The notes below the pieces were generated by a model. That model was not told the origin of the DNA. It worked only from the letters and a program-made list of their open reading frames with translations, and did no database searches. The translations under genes and the position numbers were made by a program. A DNA stretch of 64,000 nucleotides from Erysipelothrix rhusiopathiae (GTDB lineage Bacteria > Bacillota_I > Bacilli_A > Erysipelotrichales > Erysipelotrichaceae), in contig NZ_LR134439.1 in the NCBI RefSeq assembly GCF_900637845.1, forward strand, positions 1,302,001 through 1,366,000, written 5' to 3'. Position 1 is the stretch's first letter, and each line of letters starts with the position of its first letter. This document shows positions 14,435-23,229 of this stretch, one piece after another.

Positions 14435-15358
14435 ATGTCAGTTGTGACAATGAAGAAATTATTAGAAAGCGGAGTTCATTATGGACACCAAACACGTCGT
14501 TGGAATCCAAAAATGAAACCATATATTTATGCTGCAAAGAATCGTATTTACATTATCGATTTAAATAAAACTCAAGAAAAACTTGATGAAGCATATGCAG
14601 CAATGAAAGATATCGCAGAAAAAGGCGGTAAACTTTTAATTGTAGGAACAAAGAAACAAGCTCAAACAATCGTATTAGAAGAGGCACTACGTAGTGGATC
14701 ATTCTTTATCAACCAACGTTGGTTAGGTGGTACATTAACAAACTTCCGTACAATCCAAAAATCAATTCGTCGTTTAGTTGAAATTGAAGAAATGGAAAAC
14801 AGCGGATCAATCAATGTTTATACTAAAAAAGAAGTATCATTATTACTTAAAGAAAAAGACCGTCTAGAAAACTTCTTAGGTGGAATTAAAGAAATGAAGA
14901 AACTTCCAGATGCATTATTTGTGGTAGACCCAATTGAAGATGCTAACGCAGTTGCTGAAGCTCGTAAATTAGGAATCCCAGTATTTGGAATCGTTGATAC
15001 AAACTGTGATCCAGATGCAGTTGATTACGCAATTCCTGGTAATGATGATGCAATCCGCGCAATCCGTACAATCGTAGGATTAATGGCAGATGCAATGATC
15101 GAACCAAAAGGTGGCGTATTACAAGTTGCTTACCAAGATCAAGATGTAGAAGACATCACAATGGAAGACGTTATCGTTAATGTAGAACAACAAGCTGCTG
15201 AAAATGACCGTCGTCGTCGTCAACGTTTTGAAGAACGTCGTAAACGCGATGATCGTCGTCGTCAACAACGTTATACACGTACTGACCGTCCAACAAACAA
15301 TCGTGATGAAAAAGTAGAAGCAAAAACAGAAACAAAAACAGAAAAAAGTGAGGCGTAA
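14435..15358 (+). CDS. rpsB: Ribosomal protein uS2 with charged C-terminal extension
   Basis: A 307-residue uS2. The conserved body covers about residues 1-232: [32 protein letters not shown] and [13 protein letters not shown]. About 60 extra residues follow, first Arg-rich ([20 protein letters not shown]), then Lys/Thr/Glu-rich ([13 protein letters not shown]), making it longer than the usual 230-260. It anchors bS1-like function at the 30S mRNA exit side. GTAGGAA gives a modest ribosome site. It begins a seven-gene run that ends with rseP. Confidence 0.98.
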   Translation: MSVVTMKKLLESGVHYGHQTRRWNPKMKPYIYAAKNRIYIIDLNKTQEKLDEAYAAMKDIAEKGGKLLIVGTKKQAQTIVLEEALRSGSFFINQRWLGGTLTNFRTIQKSIRRLVEIEEMENSGSINVYTKKEVSLLLKEKDRLENFLGGIKEMKKLPDALFVVDPIEDANAVAEARKLGIPVFGIVDTNCDPDAVDYAIPGNDDAIRAIRTIVGLMADAMIEPKGGVLQVAYQDQDVEDITMEDVIVNVEQQAAENDRRRRQRFEERRKRDDRRRQQRYTRTDRPTNNRDEKVEAKTETKTEKSEA

Positions 15359-15360
15359 AG

Positions 15361-16245
15361 ATGATTAGTGCAAAGTTAGTTAAAGAACTTCGTGATCTTA
15401 CTGGAGCTGGAATGATGGACTGTAAGAAAGCTCTTGAAGCTACTGAAGGCGATATCCAAGCTTCAGTTGACTGGTTACGAGAAAAAGGTATTTCAAATGC
15501 TCAGAAGAAATCAGGTCGTATTGCTGCTGAAGGAACAACAAAGGTTACTGTTAAGGGAAACCGCGGTATTGTTATCGAAGTAAACTCAGAAACAGACTTT
15601 GTTGCTAAGAATGTTCAATTCGTAGAACTCGTTGATACATTAAGCAACGTACTTCTTGAAGCTAATCCTGCAGATTTAGATGCAGCTTTAGCAGTTGATG
15701 TTAATGGACAAACAGTATCTGACTTAGTTGTTGCTGCAACAGCTACAATCGGAGAAAAAATTACATTACGTCGATTTGCAATCGTTGAAAAATCAGATGA
15801 TGAAGTATTCGGTGAATACATGCATATGGGTGGAAAAATTTCAGCATTAGCAGTTCTTAAGAACGCTGATGAAGAATTAGCAAAAGACATGGCAATGCAA
15901 ATTGCTTCAATGTCACCACAATATGTGTCACAAGCTGAAATTCCTTCAGAAATCATTGATCACGAAACAAACATTCAAGTTGAAATCGTTAAAAATGACG
16001 AATCACTTTCAAACAAACCAGAACAAGTAGTTGAAGGAATCATTAAGGGACGTGTAAGCAAATCAATGCAAGACATCTCTTTAGTTGACCAAATTTTCTT
16101 TAAGGATGGTAAAGCTAAGGTTTCACAAGTACTTAAATCAGCAAATGCAAACGTTGAATCATTCATTCGTTTCGCAGTTGGTGAAGGTATTGAAAAACGC
16201 GAAGAAGATTTCGCAGCTGAAGTTGCAAAAGCAGCTCAAGTTTAA
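15361..16245 (+). CDS. tsf: Elongation factor Ts
   Basis: A 294-residue nucleotide-exchange factor for EF-Tu. It has the N-terminal UBA-like domain VKELRDLTGAGMMDCKKALE (residues 6-25), the core motif EVNSETDFVAKN (about 76-87), and the dimerisation and C-terminal modules. It begins two bases after rpsB, the universal rpsB-tsf pair. The codon choice looks like that of a highly expressed gene. Confidence 0.98.
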   Translation: MISAKLVKELRDLTGAGMMDCKKALEATEGDIQASVDWLREKGISNAQKKSGRIAAEGTTKVTVKGNRGIVIEVNSETDFVAKNVQFVELVDTLSNVLLEANPADLDAALAVDVNGQTVSDLVVAATATIGEKITLRRFAIVEKSDDEVFGEYMHMGGKISALAVLKNADEELAKDMAMQIASMSPQYVSQAEIPSEIIDHETNIQVEIVKNDESLSNKPEQVVEGIIKGRVSKSMQDISLVDQIFFKDGKAKVSQVLKSANANVESFIRFAVGEGIEKREEDFAAEVAKAAQV

Positions 16246-16255
16246 TTTATGATAT

Positions 16256-16281
16256 AAGGACACAGTTACTGTGTCCTTTTT
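16256..16281 (+). terminator. Intra-operon terminator between tsf and pyrH
   Basis: AAGGACACAG pairs with CTGTGTCCTT (10 bp, three-base loop) followed by five T. pyrH starts 15 bases later with its own AAAGGA site and no clear promoter between, so it probably tunes the ratio of tsf to downstream expression. Confidence 0.85.
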
Positions 16282-16296
16282 GAAAGGACGTGCAAC

Positions 16297-17010
16297 ATGT
16301 ACAAACGCGTATTGTTAAAATTAAGCGGTGAAGCTCTATCAACAGATGGAGAAATTTTTGATCCGGTCGTTCTCGATGATTTATCAGAACAAATTAAAAC
16401 AATTGTCAATGATGGTGTCGAAGTCGCTATCGTTGTCGGAGGAGGAAACTTTGTTAGAGGTCGAATGGCTGAAGAATTAGGCATCGATCGCATGCAAGTT
16501 GACTACATGGGAATGTTGGGCACAGTAATTAACGCTTTAGCAATCCAAGGAGCTTTAGAACGTAACGGTGTTGAAACACGCGTTCAAACAGCGATTGATA
16601 TGACTAAGGTCGCAGAACCCTTTATTCCACGTCGTGCAATCCGTCACTTAGAAAAAGGACGTGTTGTTGTATTTGGTGCGGGTACAGGATCTGCATATTT
16701 TTCAACGGATACTACTGCAGCACTTCGCGCATCAGAAATTAAAGCCGATGTAATCTTAATGGCTAAAAATGGTGTCGATGGTGTTTATAATTCTGATCCA
16801 AGAATTAATCCGGATGCCTTAAAATATGATAGTTTATCCTATATGGATGTTATTCAAGAAGAACTTGCCGTTATGGATACAACTGCAACGTCAATGTGTA
16901 TGGATAACGATATTGATTTAATTGTATTTAATATGAATGAAAAAAATAATATAATAAAAGCAGTAAAAGGTGAAGCAGTAGCAACACGCGTATCTAAGGG
17001 AGGAAAATAA
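16297..17010 (+). CDS. pyrH: Uridylate kinase (UMP kinase)
   Basis: A 237-residue hexameric UMP kinase of the amino-acid-kinase fold. Visible motifs are [11 protein letters not shown] (residues 4-14), [11 protein letters not shown] (about 46-56), [13 protein letters not shown] near 127 and [14 protein letters not shown] (about 160-173). It converts UMP to UDP in pyrimidine nucleotide synthesis. It lies between tsf and frr as in most bacteria. Confidence 0.98.
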   Translation: MYKRVLLKLSGEALSTDGEIFDPVVLDDLSEQIKTIVNDGVEVAIVVGGGNFVRGRMAEELGIDRMQVDYMGMLGTVINALAIQGALERNGVETRVQTAIDMTKVAEPFIPRRAIRHLEKGRVVVFGAGTGSAYFSTDTTAALRASEIKADVILMAKNGVDGVYNSDPRINPDALKYDSLSYMDVIQEELAVMDTTATSMCMDNDIDLIVFNMNEKNNIIKAVKGEAVATRVSKGGK

Positions 17011-17012
17011 AG

Positions 17013-17558
17013 ATGCAATCAATCATTAACGATGGTCGTCTTTTAATGGACGAAGTAATTGAAAACTTTGAGACACGCTTAGGTGGTTTACGTTCAGGAC
17101 GTGCCAATGTGTCAATGTTATATGGAGTGTCAATTGACTATTATGGTTCAGCAACACCCATTGAACAAATTGCTCAAATTTCTGTAGTAGAAGGACGTCA
17201 ATTGGTAATCAAGCCATTTGATCCATCTGCACTTAAAGAAATTGAACATACAATCAACAACGGTAACCTCGGGTTATTAGCACAAAATGATGGTACGGTA
17301 GTACGCATCAATGTGCCTCAATTAACAGAAGAAACACGTAAAGAAGTTTCAAAACAAGTAGGATCTTTAGCGGAAGATGCTAAAGTAGCTGCACGTAATG
17401 TTCGCCGTGATTTAAATGATGAAATCAAGAATCTTGAAGATCTTCCAGAAGATCAAGAGAAACGTCTTCTTGATGATGTACAAAAACTTACAGACGATAT
17501 TACAAAGAAAATTGATGCGATTTCTAAAGACAAAGTTAAGGAAATCATGACAATTTAA
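17013..17558 (+). CDS. frr: Ribosome recycling factor
   Basis: A 181-residue protein with the RRF core: GGLRSGRANVSML (about 24-36), QLVIKPFD (about 68) and NVPQLTEETRKE (about 107-118), followed by the long helical bundle segments. With EF-G it splits post-termination ribosomes. It starts two bases after pyrH and ends two bases before uppS. Confidence 0.98.
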   Translation: MQSIINDGRLLMDEVIENFETRLGGLRSGRANVSMLYGVSIDYYGSATPIEQIAQISVVEGRQLVIKPFDPSALKEIEHTINNGNLGLLAQNDGTVVRINVPQLTEETRKEVSKQVGSLAEDAKVAARNVRRDLNDEIKNLEDLPEDQEKRLLDDVQKLTDDITKKIDAISKDKVKEIMTI

Positions 17559-17560
17559 TT

Positions 17561-18241
17561 ATGAATAGCCTAAAACATGTGGCCATCATTATGGATGGTA
17601 ACGGACGTTGGGCAACAAAGCAGAAGAAAGAACGTACATTCGGTCACTACTACGGTAGTGAGAATGTACGTGATATTGCTTTGGAAGCCTTAGATTTGGG
17701 TGTTGAGGTCATTACATTGTATGCATTTTCGACTGAAAACTGGAAACGTCCTCAAAAAGAGATTGATTATCTCATGAAATTACCTGCTGTGTTTTTTGAA
17801 AAGTTCTTAAATGAATTGATGGAAAAAGGCATTCAAATCCGAACCATTGGTGATTTAACGAAAATTCCAGCACGCACGCGCAAGGTAATGGATAATGCGG
17901 TTGAACGCACAAAAGATAACAATAAACTCATTCTTAATTTCGCATTGAATTATGGCTCACGGGATGAAATCGTACGTGCTGCGCAATCAATAGTGGATGA
18001 TGGAATTGAGACTGTAACGGAAACTGTTTTTGAATCGTATTTAGATACATTTGGATTACCACCTGTAGATCTCTTAATTCGCACAGGCGGCGATCGCCGA
18101 CTTTCGAATTACTTATTGTGGCAATTAGCGTATGCGGAACTTCTCTTTGTAGATGTTCAATGGCCAGAGTTTGATCGTCCAATGTTTAAGTCGTGTGTAG
18201 AGGATTTCAATCAACGAAATCGTAGATTTGGAGGACTTTAG
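17561..18241 (+). CDS. uppS: Undecaprenyl diphosphate synthase
   Basis: A 226-residue cis-prenyltransferase. The catalytic Asp is in HVAIIMDGNGRWA (residues 6-18); other family motifs are ITLYAFSTENWKRP (about 48-61), LNFALNYGSRDEI and LLIRTGGDRRLSNYLLWQ (about 169-186). It makes the C55 lipid carrier for peptidoglycan and wall polymers. It is somewhat shorter than the usual 245-255, mainly at the N-terminus. It is followed immediately by cdsA. Confidence 0.97.
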   Translation: MNSLKHVAIIMDGNGRWATKQKKERTFGHYYGSENVRDIALEALDLGVEVITLYAFSTENWKRPQKEIDYLMKLPAVFFEKFLNELMEKGIQIRTIGDLTKIPARTRKVMDNAVERTKDNNKLILNFALNYGSRDEIVRAAQSIVDDGIETVTETVFESYLDTFGLPPVDLLIRTGGDRRLSNYLLWQLAYAELLFVDVQWPEFDRPMFKSCVEDFNQRNRRFGGL

Positions 18242-18242
18242 T

Positions 18243-19010
18243 ATGAAAGAGCGCATAACCACTGCCATTGTATTAGTCGCTGTTTTTAGTGCAGCTTTAT
18301 TTGCAGGGAACGGGGCTCTTTTTACTTTAATAATGGGTTTAATCCTGTTGGGAGCTTATGAAATATATCTTCTAAATAAAGAGCGATTAAAACCGATTAT
18401 AGTTCCAATCATCATTGCATTTACCATTACAGGTGGCTTAATTCTACCTGAGTATATACCTTCATTTACAGCAGTATTGATCATGACACTCTTTGCATTG
18501 ACCGTATTCTTTGACTGGTATACTTTCGATAATGTTTCGTATATGTTTATCTTAATTATGATGTTAGTGCTAGCAGTACAAGCGGTGACGGTCGTTTTAG
18601 AATATGATAAACTTGTGTTTATTTATGTTCTCCTTGCAACCTACTTAACGGATACCTTTGCGTATTTTGGAGGAATGATGTTTGGGAAACATAAGCTGAT
18701 TGAACGTATTTCGCCTAAGAAAACAATTGAGGGTGCAGTCATTGGTTATACGATGTCAGCACTTCTATCTTTTATCTTCGGATCGATGTTCATCATTAAC
18801 TATGTACCACTTAACGTAATCATCGCGGGTTCACTTATTATTCCTTTTATCGGACAAATTGGTGATTTAGCATTCAGTTCAATCAAACGTCATTTTGATG
18901 TGAAAGATTTTGGTTATATATTCCCAGGTCATGGTGGGGTGTTAGACCGTGTTGATAGTGTTATTTTTGCACTCTTAACATTTAATATTATACTTACAAT
19001 CTTTATATAG
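18243..19010 (+). CDS. cdsA: Phosphatidate cytidylyltransferase
   Basis: A 255-residue polytopic membrane protein with about seven hydrophobic segments and the C-terminal CDP-diglyceride synthetase signature: GDLAFSSIKRHFDVKDFGYIF followed by PGHGGVLDRVDS (about 202-234). It makes CDP-diacylglycerol, the substrate of PgsA at 35424. GGAGG at 18230-18234 places the ATG at 18243. It is coupled to uppS by a one-base gap. Confidence 0.96.
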   Translation: MKERITTAIVLVAVFSAALFAGNGALFTLIMGLILLGAYEIYLLNKERLKPIIVPIIIAFTITGGLILPEYIPSFTAVLIMTLFALTVFFDWYTFDNVSYMFILIMMLVLAVQAVTVVLEYDKLVFIYVLLATYLTDTFAYFGGMMFGKHKLIERISPKKTIEGAVIGYTMSALLSFIFGSMFIINYVPLNVIIAGSLIIPFIGQIGDLAFSSIKRHFDVKDFGYIFPGHGGVLDRVDSVIFALLTFNIILTIFI

Positions 19011-19019
19011 GAGGTTTGC

Positions 19020-20084
19020 ATGCAAATATTACTCAATATATTTTATTTTGTTTTAGTTATGGGATTGATTGTATTCATTCATGAATTAGGTCATCTTATG
19101 GCTGCGAAGGTTTTTGGTGTTTATTGTAACGAGTTTGCAATCGGCATGGGACCTAAAATTTTCGAATATAAAAAAGAAGGTTGGGAGACAAGTTTCTCAA
19201 TTCGAGCATTACCTTTAGGGGGATTTGTGTCGATGGCAGGAGAGCCTGGTGAAGGTGATTTTGGTGTCGATCGTGAACGTACCATTGTTGGTATCAAACC
19301 TTGGAAGCGTCTTATTGTTATGCTTGCAGGTATTTTTATGAATTTAGTCTTAGCTTTTGTGATTTTCACAGGACTTTCGATGCATCTTGGTACAGTTGAT
19401 GCACCCAAACCAATTGTAGCTGGGATTGCAGAAGGTTCTCCAGCAGAAAAAGCAGGATTGCGCATCAACGATGAAATTATCAAACTTACTTTTGATGATG
19501 GTAAAGTTGTGACGCCTCATGATTTTAATCAATTGGTTACAAGCATCATGGTCTATGAAGATCACGAAGTGACTGTTACGGTGATGCGTGATGGTAATGA
19601 AGTAGATACAAAACTTAAACCAGAGTTTAATAAAGAAGAAGAACGTTATCTCATTGGTGTGCAGGCAATCAGTGGTGAACATCGTGATTTGAATTTCTTT
19701 GAATCACTTGGCATGGGATTTACGATGCTGGGCACGATAATCCAACAACTTGGTTTTGTTTTAAGTCGTCTTGTACATGGTGTTGGTCTTAACTCTGTAG
19801 GTGGACCTATTGGGATTTACCAAGTGACATCACAGATTTCTAGTCAAGGTTTTATCTTCTTCCTCAGTTTAATTGCACAATTGTCTGTGAGTTTAGCGGT
19901 GATTAATCTTGTTCCGATTCCAGTAATGGATGGTGGACGTGCACTGCTAACACTTATCGAGATGATTATTCGAAGACCGATTCCAGAAAAAATTGAAAAT
20001 GGAATTATGTCAATTGGAGTAGCAATGATTATGGCACTCTTTGTATTTATCATGTTTAATGATATTCGAAAACTAATTGGCTAA
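19020..20084 (+). CDS. rseP: RseP-type site-2 intramembrane metalloprotease
   Basis: A 354-residue M50 protease. The zinc site is FIHELGHLMAAK (HExxH, about 20-31) in the first membrane segment and the third ligand is in NLVPIPVMDGG (about 297-307) near the last. A PDZ domain lies between (about 120-210; GSPAEKAGLRINDEI). It cleaves membrane proteins such as anti-sigma factors and leftover signal peptides. GGAGG lies before the ATG. It is last in the rpsB-rseP run; proS, a frequent next neighbour, is at 52545 instead. Confidence 0.96.
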   Translation: MQILLNIFYFVLVMGLIVFIHELGHLMAAKVFGVYCNEFAIGMGPKIFEYKKEGWETSFSIRALPLGGFVSMAGEPGEGDFGVDRERTIVGIKPWKRLIVMLAGIFMNLVLAFVIFTGLSMHLGTVDAPKPIVAGIAEGSPAEKAGLRINDEIIKLTFDDGKVVTPHDFNQLVTSIMVYEDHEVTVTVMRDGNEVDTKLKPEFNKEEERYLIGVQAISGEHRDLNFFESLGMGFTMLGTIIQQLGFVLSRLVHGVGLNSVGGPIGIYQVTSQISSQGFIFFLSLIAQLSVSLAVINLVPIPVMDGGRALLTLIEMIIRRPIPEKIENGIMSIGVAMIMALFVFIMFNDIRKLIG

Positions 20085-20103
20085 TCCCAGGTGTATTTAA
20101 GTT

Positions 20104-20128
20104 AAAAAAAGGCAATAGCCTTTTTTTA
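20104..20128 (+). terminator. Terminator of the rpsB-rseP run
   Basis: A run of A plus GGC pairs with GCC plus a T run around an AATA loop. Confidence 0.88.
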
Positions 20129-20137
20129 TGTTATAAT
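20129..20137 (+). promoter_or_regulatory. Extended -10 promoter of the 20156 gene
   Basis: TGT immediately before TATAAT (20132-20137), just after the rseP terminator and 19 bases before the next ATG. Confidence 0.6.
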
Positions 20138-20155
20138 GGTCAAAAGGAGTATTTT

Positions 20156-20599
20156 ATGGCGTATAAAATTGAAAAACTTTCATTAGATAAAATGTGGCTG
20201 GCTACTATGGAGATTACGGTACCTGATTATTCACGTAATCTATACCTAAAAGCAATTGATTCATTACGTAATGAATTGATTCGTCTTAATGTTGAATTAA
20301 CAGAGCCAGAATATAACTATACAGTCGCATATGATTCAGAAGATCGTATCGAACTTGTTGATGTTAAGCTTTTCATTGCTGTGAAAGAACCGATTGAAGA
20401 CCTTGGACCGATTAAATTTGTTCAAGAGAAACCCGATGAGTTGATACGTATTGTTGCGGATTCATTTGTGGATGTTCATACGGGAATTGCAGAATGGATG
20501 CATGAACATGATTATGTCGCGGATGGCGATATGAGACGTGTCGTGGATGCACAACAAGAATATGTATTTGATTGCCCATATAAAAGAGCAGACGATTAA
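20156..20599 (+). CDS. Unknown 147-residue soluble protein
   Basis: No family recognised with confidence. The protein has alternating strand and helix character, for example EITVPDYSRNLYLKAIDSL and IELVDVKLFIAVKEPIEDLG, and a conserved-looking tail with HTGIAEWMHEHDY and YVFDCPYK. The layout of charged beta segments faintly resembles GyrI-like ligand-binding proteins, but no motif settles it. AAAGGAG gives a good ribosome site. It has its own promoter and terminator and converges on the hemolysin III gene. Confidence 0.65.
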   Translation: MAYKIEKLSLDKMWLATMEITVPDYSRNLYLKAIDSLRNELIRLNVELTEPEYNYTVAYDSEDRIELVDVKLFIAVKEPIEDLGPIKFVQEKPDELIRIVADSFVDVHTGIAEWMHEHDYVADGDMRRVVDAQQEYVFDCPYKRADD

Positions 20600-20613
20600 T
20601 CTGCTCTTTTTTT
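20582..20613. terminator. Bidirectional terminator
   Basis: AAAAGAGCAG pairs with CTGCTCTTTT around a nine-base loop, with A and T flanks on both sides, between the convergent genes ending at 20599 and 20612. Confidence 0.9.
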
Positions 20614-21271
20614 ATGCCATAAAGAATACGATTGCGACAAAGTGTGCGATGGATGCGAAATTAATAAACAAATGCCAAATAAAATGGTAATACTGTTTAT
20701 CTTTCTGCATATAAAACCATGCACCAATACTATACAGAAGACCACCAAGAACGATAAGTCCTAAAAATAGTGGCGATGTATTTTTTAATAGACGGGGAAT
20801 AAGTACAACGGCCGTCCAACCCATTACAAGATAAATTCCAACGGTGATTGATGGTTTCGCATTTTTAGCTAAAGCTTTATAAAGAATTCCCAGGACAACC
20901 ATTAACCATTGGATTAATACAATAGCGATTCCAAAGCTGCCACCGATTGCATAGAGGGCAATGGGTGTGTAACTCCCCGCGATTGCTACAAAAATAAAAC
21001 TGTGATCAAGAAATCTAAAGATATACTTATGATTTGAGCCGTATTCCATTGAATGATAAAGTGTTGATCCTAAAAACATAAAAAATAAAGAGATTACAAA
21101 TACGGCTTCTCCAGTAGCGAGCAAAGCACCACCATCTTTGTATGCATGAATGGAAACATAGGGAAGGCTAATAAGGAGCGCTAGAGCCATGATTCCGTGA
21201 GAAACACAGTTTAAAATCTCTTCTTTAAAAGAAAGTTTGACCATGTGTTTCATTGAATTTTCGTTTGTCAT
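20612..21271 (-). CDS. Hemolysin III family (PAQR-like) membrane protein
   Basis: A 219-residue protein with seven predicted membrane helices and the family's metal-site residues: E-x2-N-x3-H at the start (EEILNCVSHGIMAL, about 17-30), the LGSTLYHS segment (about 68-75) and a closing H-x3-H arrangement (YYHFIWHLFINFASIAHF). The family is named for a Bacillus cereus hemolysin but most bacterial members are housekeeping membrane proteins of unclear activity, possibly linked to membrane fluidity. AGGAGG lies eight bases from the ATG. Transcribed alone. Confidence 0.9.
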   Translation of the reverse strand: MTNENSMKHMVKLSFKEEILNCVSHGIMALALLISLPYVSIHAYKDGGALLATGEAVFVISLFFMFLGSTLYHSMEYGSNHKYIFRFLDHSFIFVAIAGSYTPIALYAIGGSFGIAIVLIQWLMVVLGILYKALAKNAKPSITVGIYLVMGWTAVVLIPRLLKNTSPLFLGLIVLGGLLYSIGAWFYMQKDKQYYHFIWHLFINFASIAHFVAIVFFMA

Positions 21272-21370
21272 AATTACCTCCTAGATTTATTCTACACTAT
21301 CCACATATGAACTAACAGTATATTTATGCATGTCGGTATGTGAAATATTGTTCATGATTCAGTCGTTGAA

Positions 21371-21399
21371 TTGTGATTGTGAGGGAATTATGGTATATT
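21371..21399 (+). promoter_or_regulatory. Promoter of the dockerin-autolysin pair
   Basis: TTGTGA, a 17-base spacer and TATATT, about 25 bases before the start codon. Confidence 0.5.
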
Positions 21400-21423
21400 T
21401 TACACTAGAGGCGGTGGGTGAAT

Positions 21424-23220
21424 ATGAAGCTTTCTCAACTTAAAAAGAGACTTTTAAAACTAATAATTTGTGCTGTTATTTTAGGAATTGTAGGTGTAAA
21501 TTCAAATGCATCAATCCATGCTGACCAGAAGGGTCTGGAAGGTTTTACACAAGTACTTGATCCTGAAATAGAGCAACTTCGTGATGAAGAGGACTTGGGG
21601 GAATTAGATTTGAATGAAAATCCAGAGGTCCCATCACTTGGAGGCGAGGATAATGAAACAGTAACCGTGTTAAATCAAATGCGGAGTTTTTCTGTTGGAG
21701 CACGTGCACAACGCACTGAGGGTATAATTGAACCGAATGGATCTGGGAAATCGACCATTCTCCTATACAATAATTCAACAGAAGAAGCAGCGCGTACGTA
21801 TATTTCCGATGGTGTGCTTTACAGTGGTGTCTTTCCTTTCTATAAAAAAGAAAACAATCGCTACCAAATTCAAATCGCAGGGGCAGTAGGTTGGGTTAAC
21901 GCATCAAACTTTAGAGAATACAGTTTTGCGGAAGCTAAATCGATGAATATGTATAAAGTGAACAGTGATAATGAACTGGTCCACTATATCAGTCGGGGTG
22001 CAAACCAAACGAAAGCTGCAACCATTTTATTGGGACCCGCACCAAGTTATTTACGCCAAGGTGTTAACTACTATTCCGCAGATGGTCATTACTTTTATAC
22101 AAATCTAAAAACCATGGTTGCGGATTTAAAACTAAATAAAAATGCAGGGGCATTGAATTCAACAAACCCATGGTATAACTACTACCAATTTTTATCCAAC
22201 CGCGCAAAATCAGCTGTTACTGCTCAAGATATTAATAAATATCTAGCACGTAAAGGGTATACAGCGGCACCTTCACCAAAAGTTACAGAAGTAGAAAATT
22301 TAAAACCGAATGAGTCCTTACTCGTCGGATCGGAAAGTCATTTCATAAATGAAGGAAAGAAATATGGTATTAACCCACTTATTACATTTGGAACTGCCGT
22401 TAATGAATCGGGATGGGGTCGTAGTAATATTGCATTAAAAGATAAAAACATATTTGGGCATGAAGCTTATGACTCATCACCAGAATCCGCAACGGTTTAT
22501 GAAAGTGTTGGAATGTCAATCTCAAATCATATGACTCATTTTCTGAATTGGCATTATATGGATGTTACTGAAGCGAACTACTTTGGTGGATACCTCGGAG
22601 ATAAACAAAGTGGAATTAATGTTAAGTATTCATCGGATCCTTTTTGGGGTGAAAAAGCAGCAGAGTATTTCTATATTATGGATTGGTATATGGGTATGAA
22701 AGATTACAAACAATATACCATTGGTTTAGTTACATCCAGTGGATCCCCGTCGGTTTATAAAGAAGCAAATGGTAGTTCTGCTTCGATTTACAAATTAAAC
22801 GTTACAGGACAACATGTATTAATTCTTGATGAGATTAAGAAGGGTTCAGAGGTGTGGTATAAAATCGCTTCGGATCCATTATTAACATCGAATCGCGATT
22901 TAATGCCTTGGGATACAACGACAAGACCTTTTAAGACACCCTATAATGAAAATCATAACTATGGGTATGTAAAGGGTAGTGAAGTGAAGACAGTAGCTGG
23001 GAAATTGCATAAAGAAACAAATATGAAACGCGGGGATGTGTCTGGAGATGGAAAAATATCGCTAATCGATCTTGCGATGGTAAAAAGTCATTTATTAGGA
23101 AATTCAAAACTTAGTGGTGACAGTTTTGCAAGAGCAGATGTTAATGGTGATGGTAAGCTTTCGTTATTAGATTTAGCGATGATTAAAAGTCATTTATTAG
23201 GAAACAGTAAATTAAACTAG
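21424..23220 (+). CDS. Secreted glucosaminidase-type autolysin with C-terminal dockerin
   Basis: A 598-residue exported protein. Residues 1-33 are a signal peptide. An acidic stretch and SH3-like/bacterial wall modules lie at about 90-230. The glucosaminidase (LytD/GH73-like) domain is at about 295-425: ESHFINEGKKYGINPLITFG, NESGWGRSN with the likely catalytic Glu, and NIFGHEAYD. Another SH3-like region follows (about 435-530). The last 64 residues have two near-identical calcium-loop/helix segments, each with D-V-[SN]-GDGK-[IL]-SL and a shared KSHLLG end: a type I dockerin. Dockerins bind cohesins, so the enzyme is probably held by a partner. ATG 21424 is preferred to GTG 21418 for ribosome-site spacing. 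The next gene starts nine bases downstream. Confidence 0.85.
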   Translation: MKLSQLKKRLLKLIICAVILGIVGVNSNASIHADQKGLEGFTQVLDPEIEQLRDEEDLGELDLNENPEVPSLGGEDNETVTVLNQMRSFSVGARAQRTEGIIEPNGSGKSTILLYNNSTEEAARTYISDGVLYSGVFPFYKKENNRYQIQIAGAVGWVNASNFREYSFAEAKSMNMYKVNSDNELVHYISRGANQTKAATILLGPAPSYLRQGVNYYSADGHYFYTNLKTMVADLKLNKNAGALNSTNPWYNYYQFLSNRAKSAVTAQDINKYLARKGYTAAPSPKVTEVENLKPNESLLVGSESHFINEGKKYGINPLITFGTAVNESGWGRSNIALKDKNIFGHEAYDSSPESATVYESVGMSISNHMTHFLNWHYMDVTEANYFGGYLGDKQSGINVKYSSDPFWGEKAAEYFYIMDWYMGMKDYKQYTIGLVTSSGSPSVYKEANGSSASIYKLNVTGQHVLILDEIKKGSEVWYKIASDPLLTSNRDLMPWDTTTRPFKTPYNENHNYGYVKGSEVKTVAGKLHKETNMKRGDVSGDGKISLIDLAMVKSHLLGNSKLSGDSFARADVNGDGKLSLLDLAMIKSHLLGNSKLN

Positions 23221-23229
23221 AGGTGAATC

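Noticed and set aside
21724-21750. GSGKST, a Walker A-like string in the dockerin autolysin
   Set aside because: The protein is secreted and lacks any other ATPase motif; a chance match.
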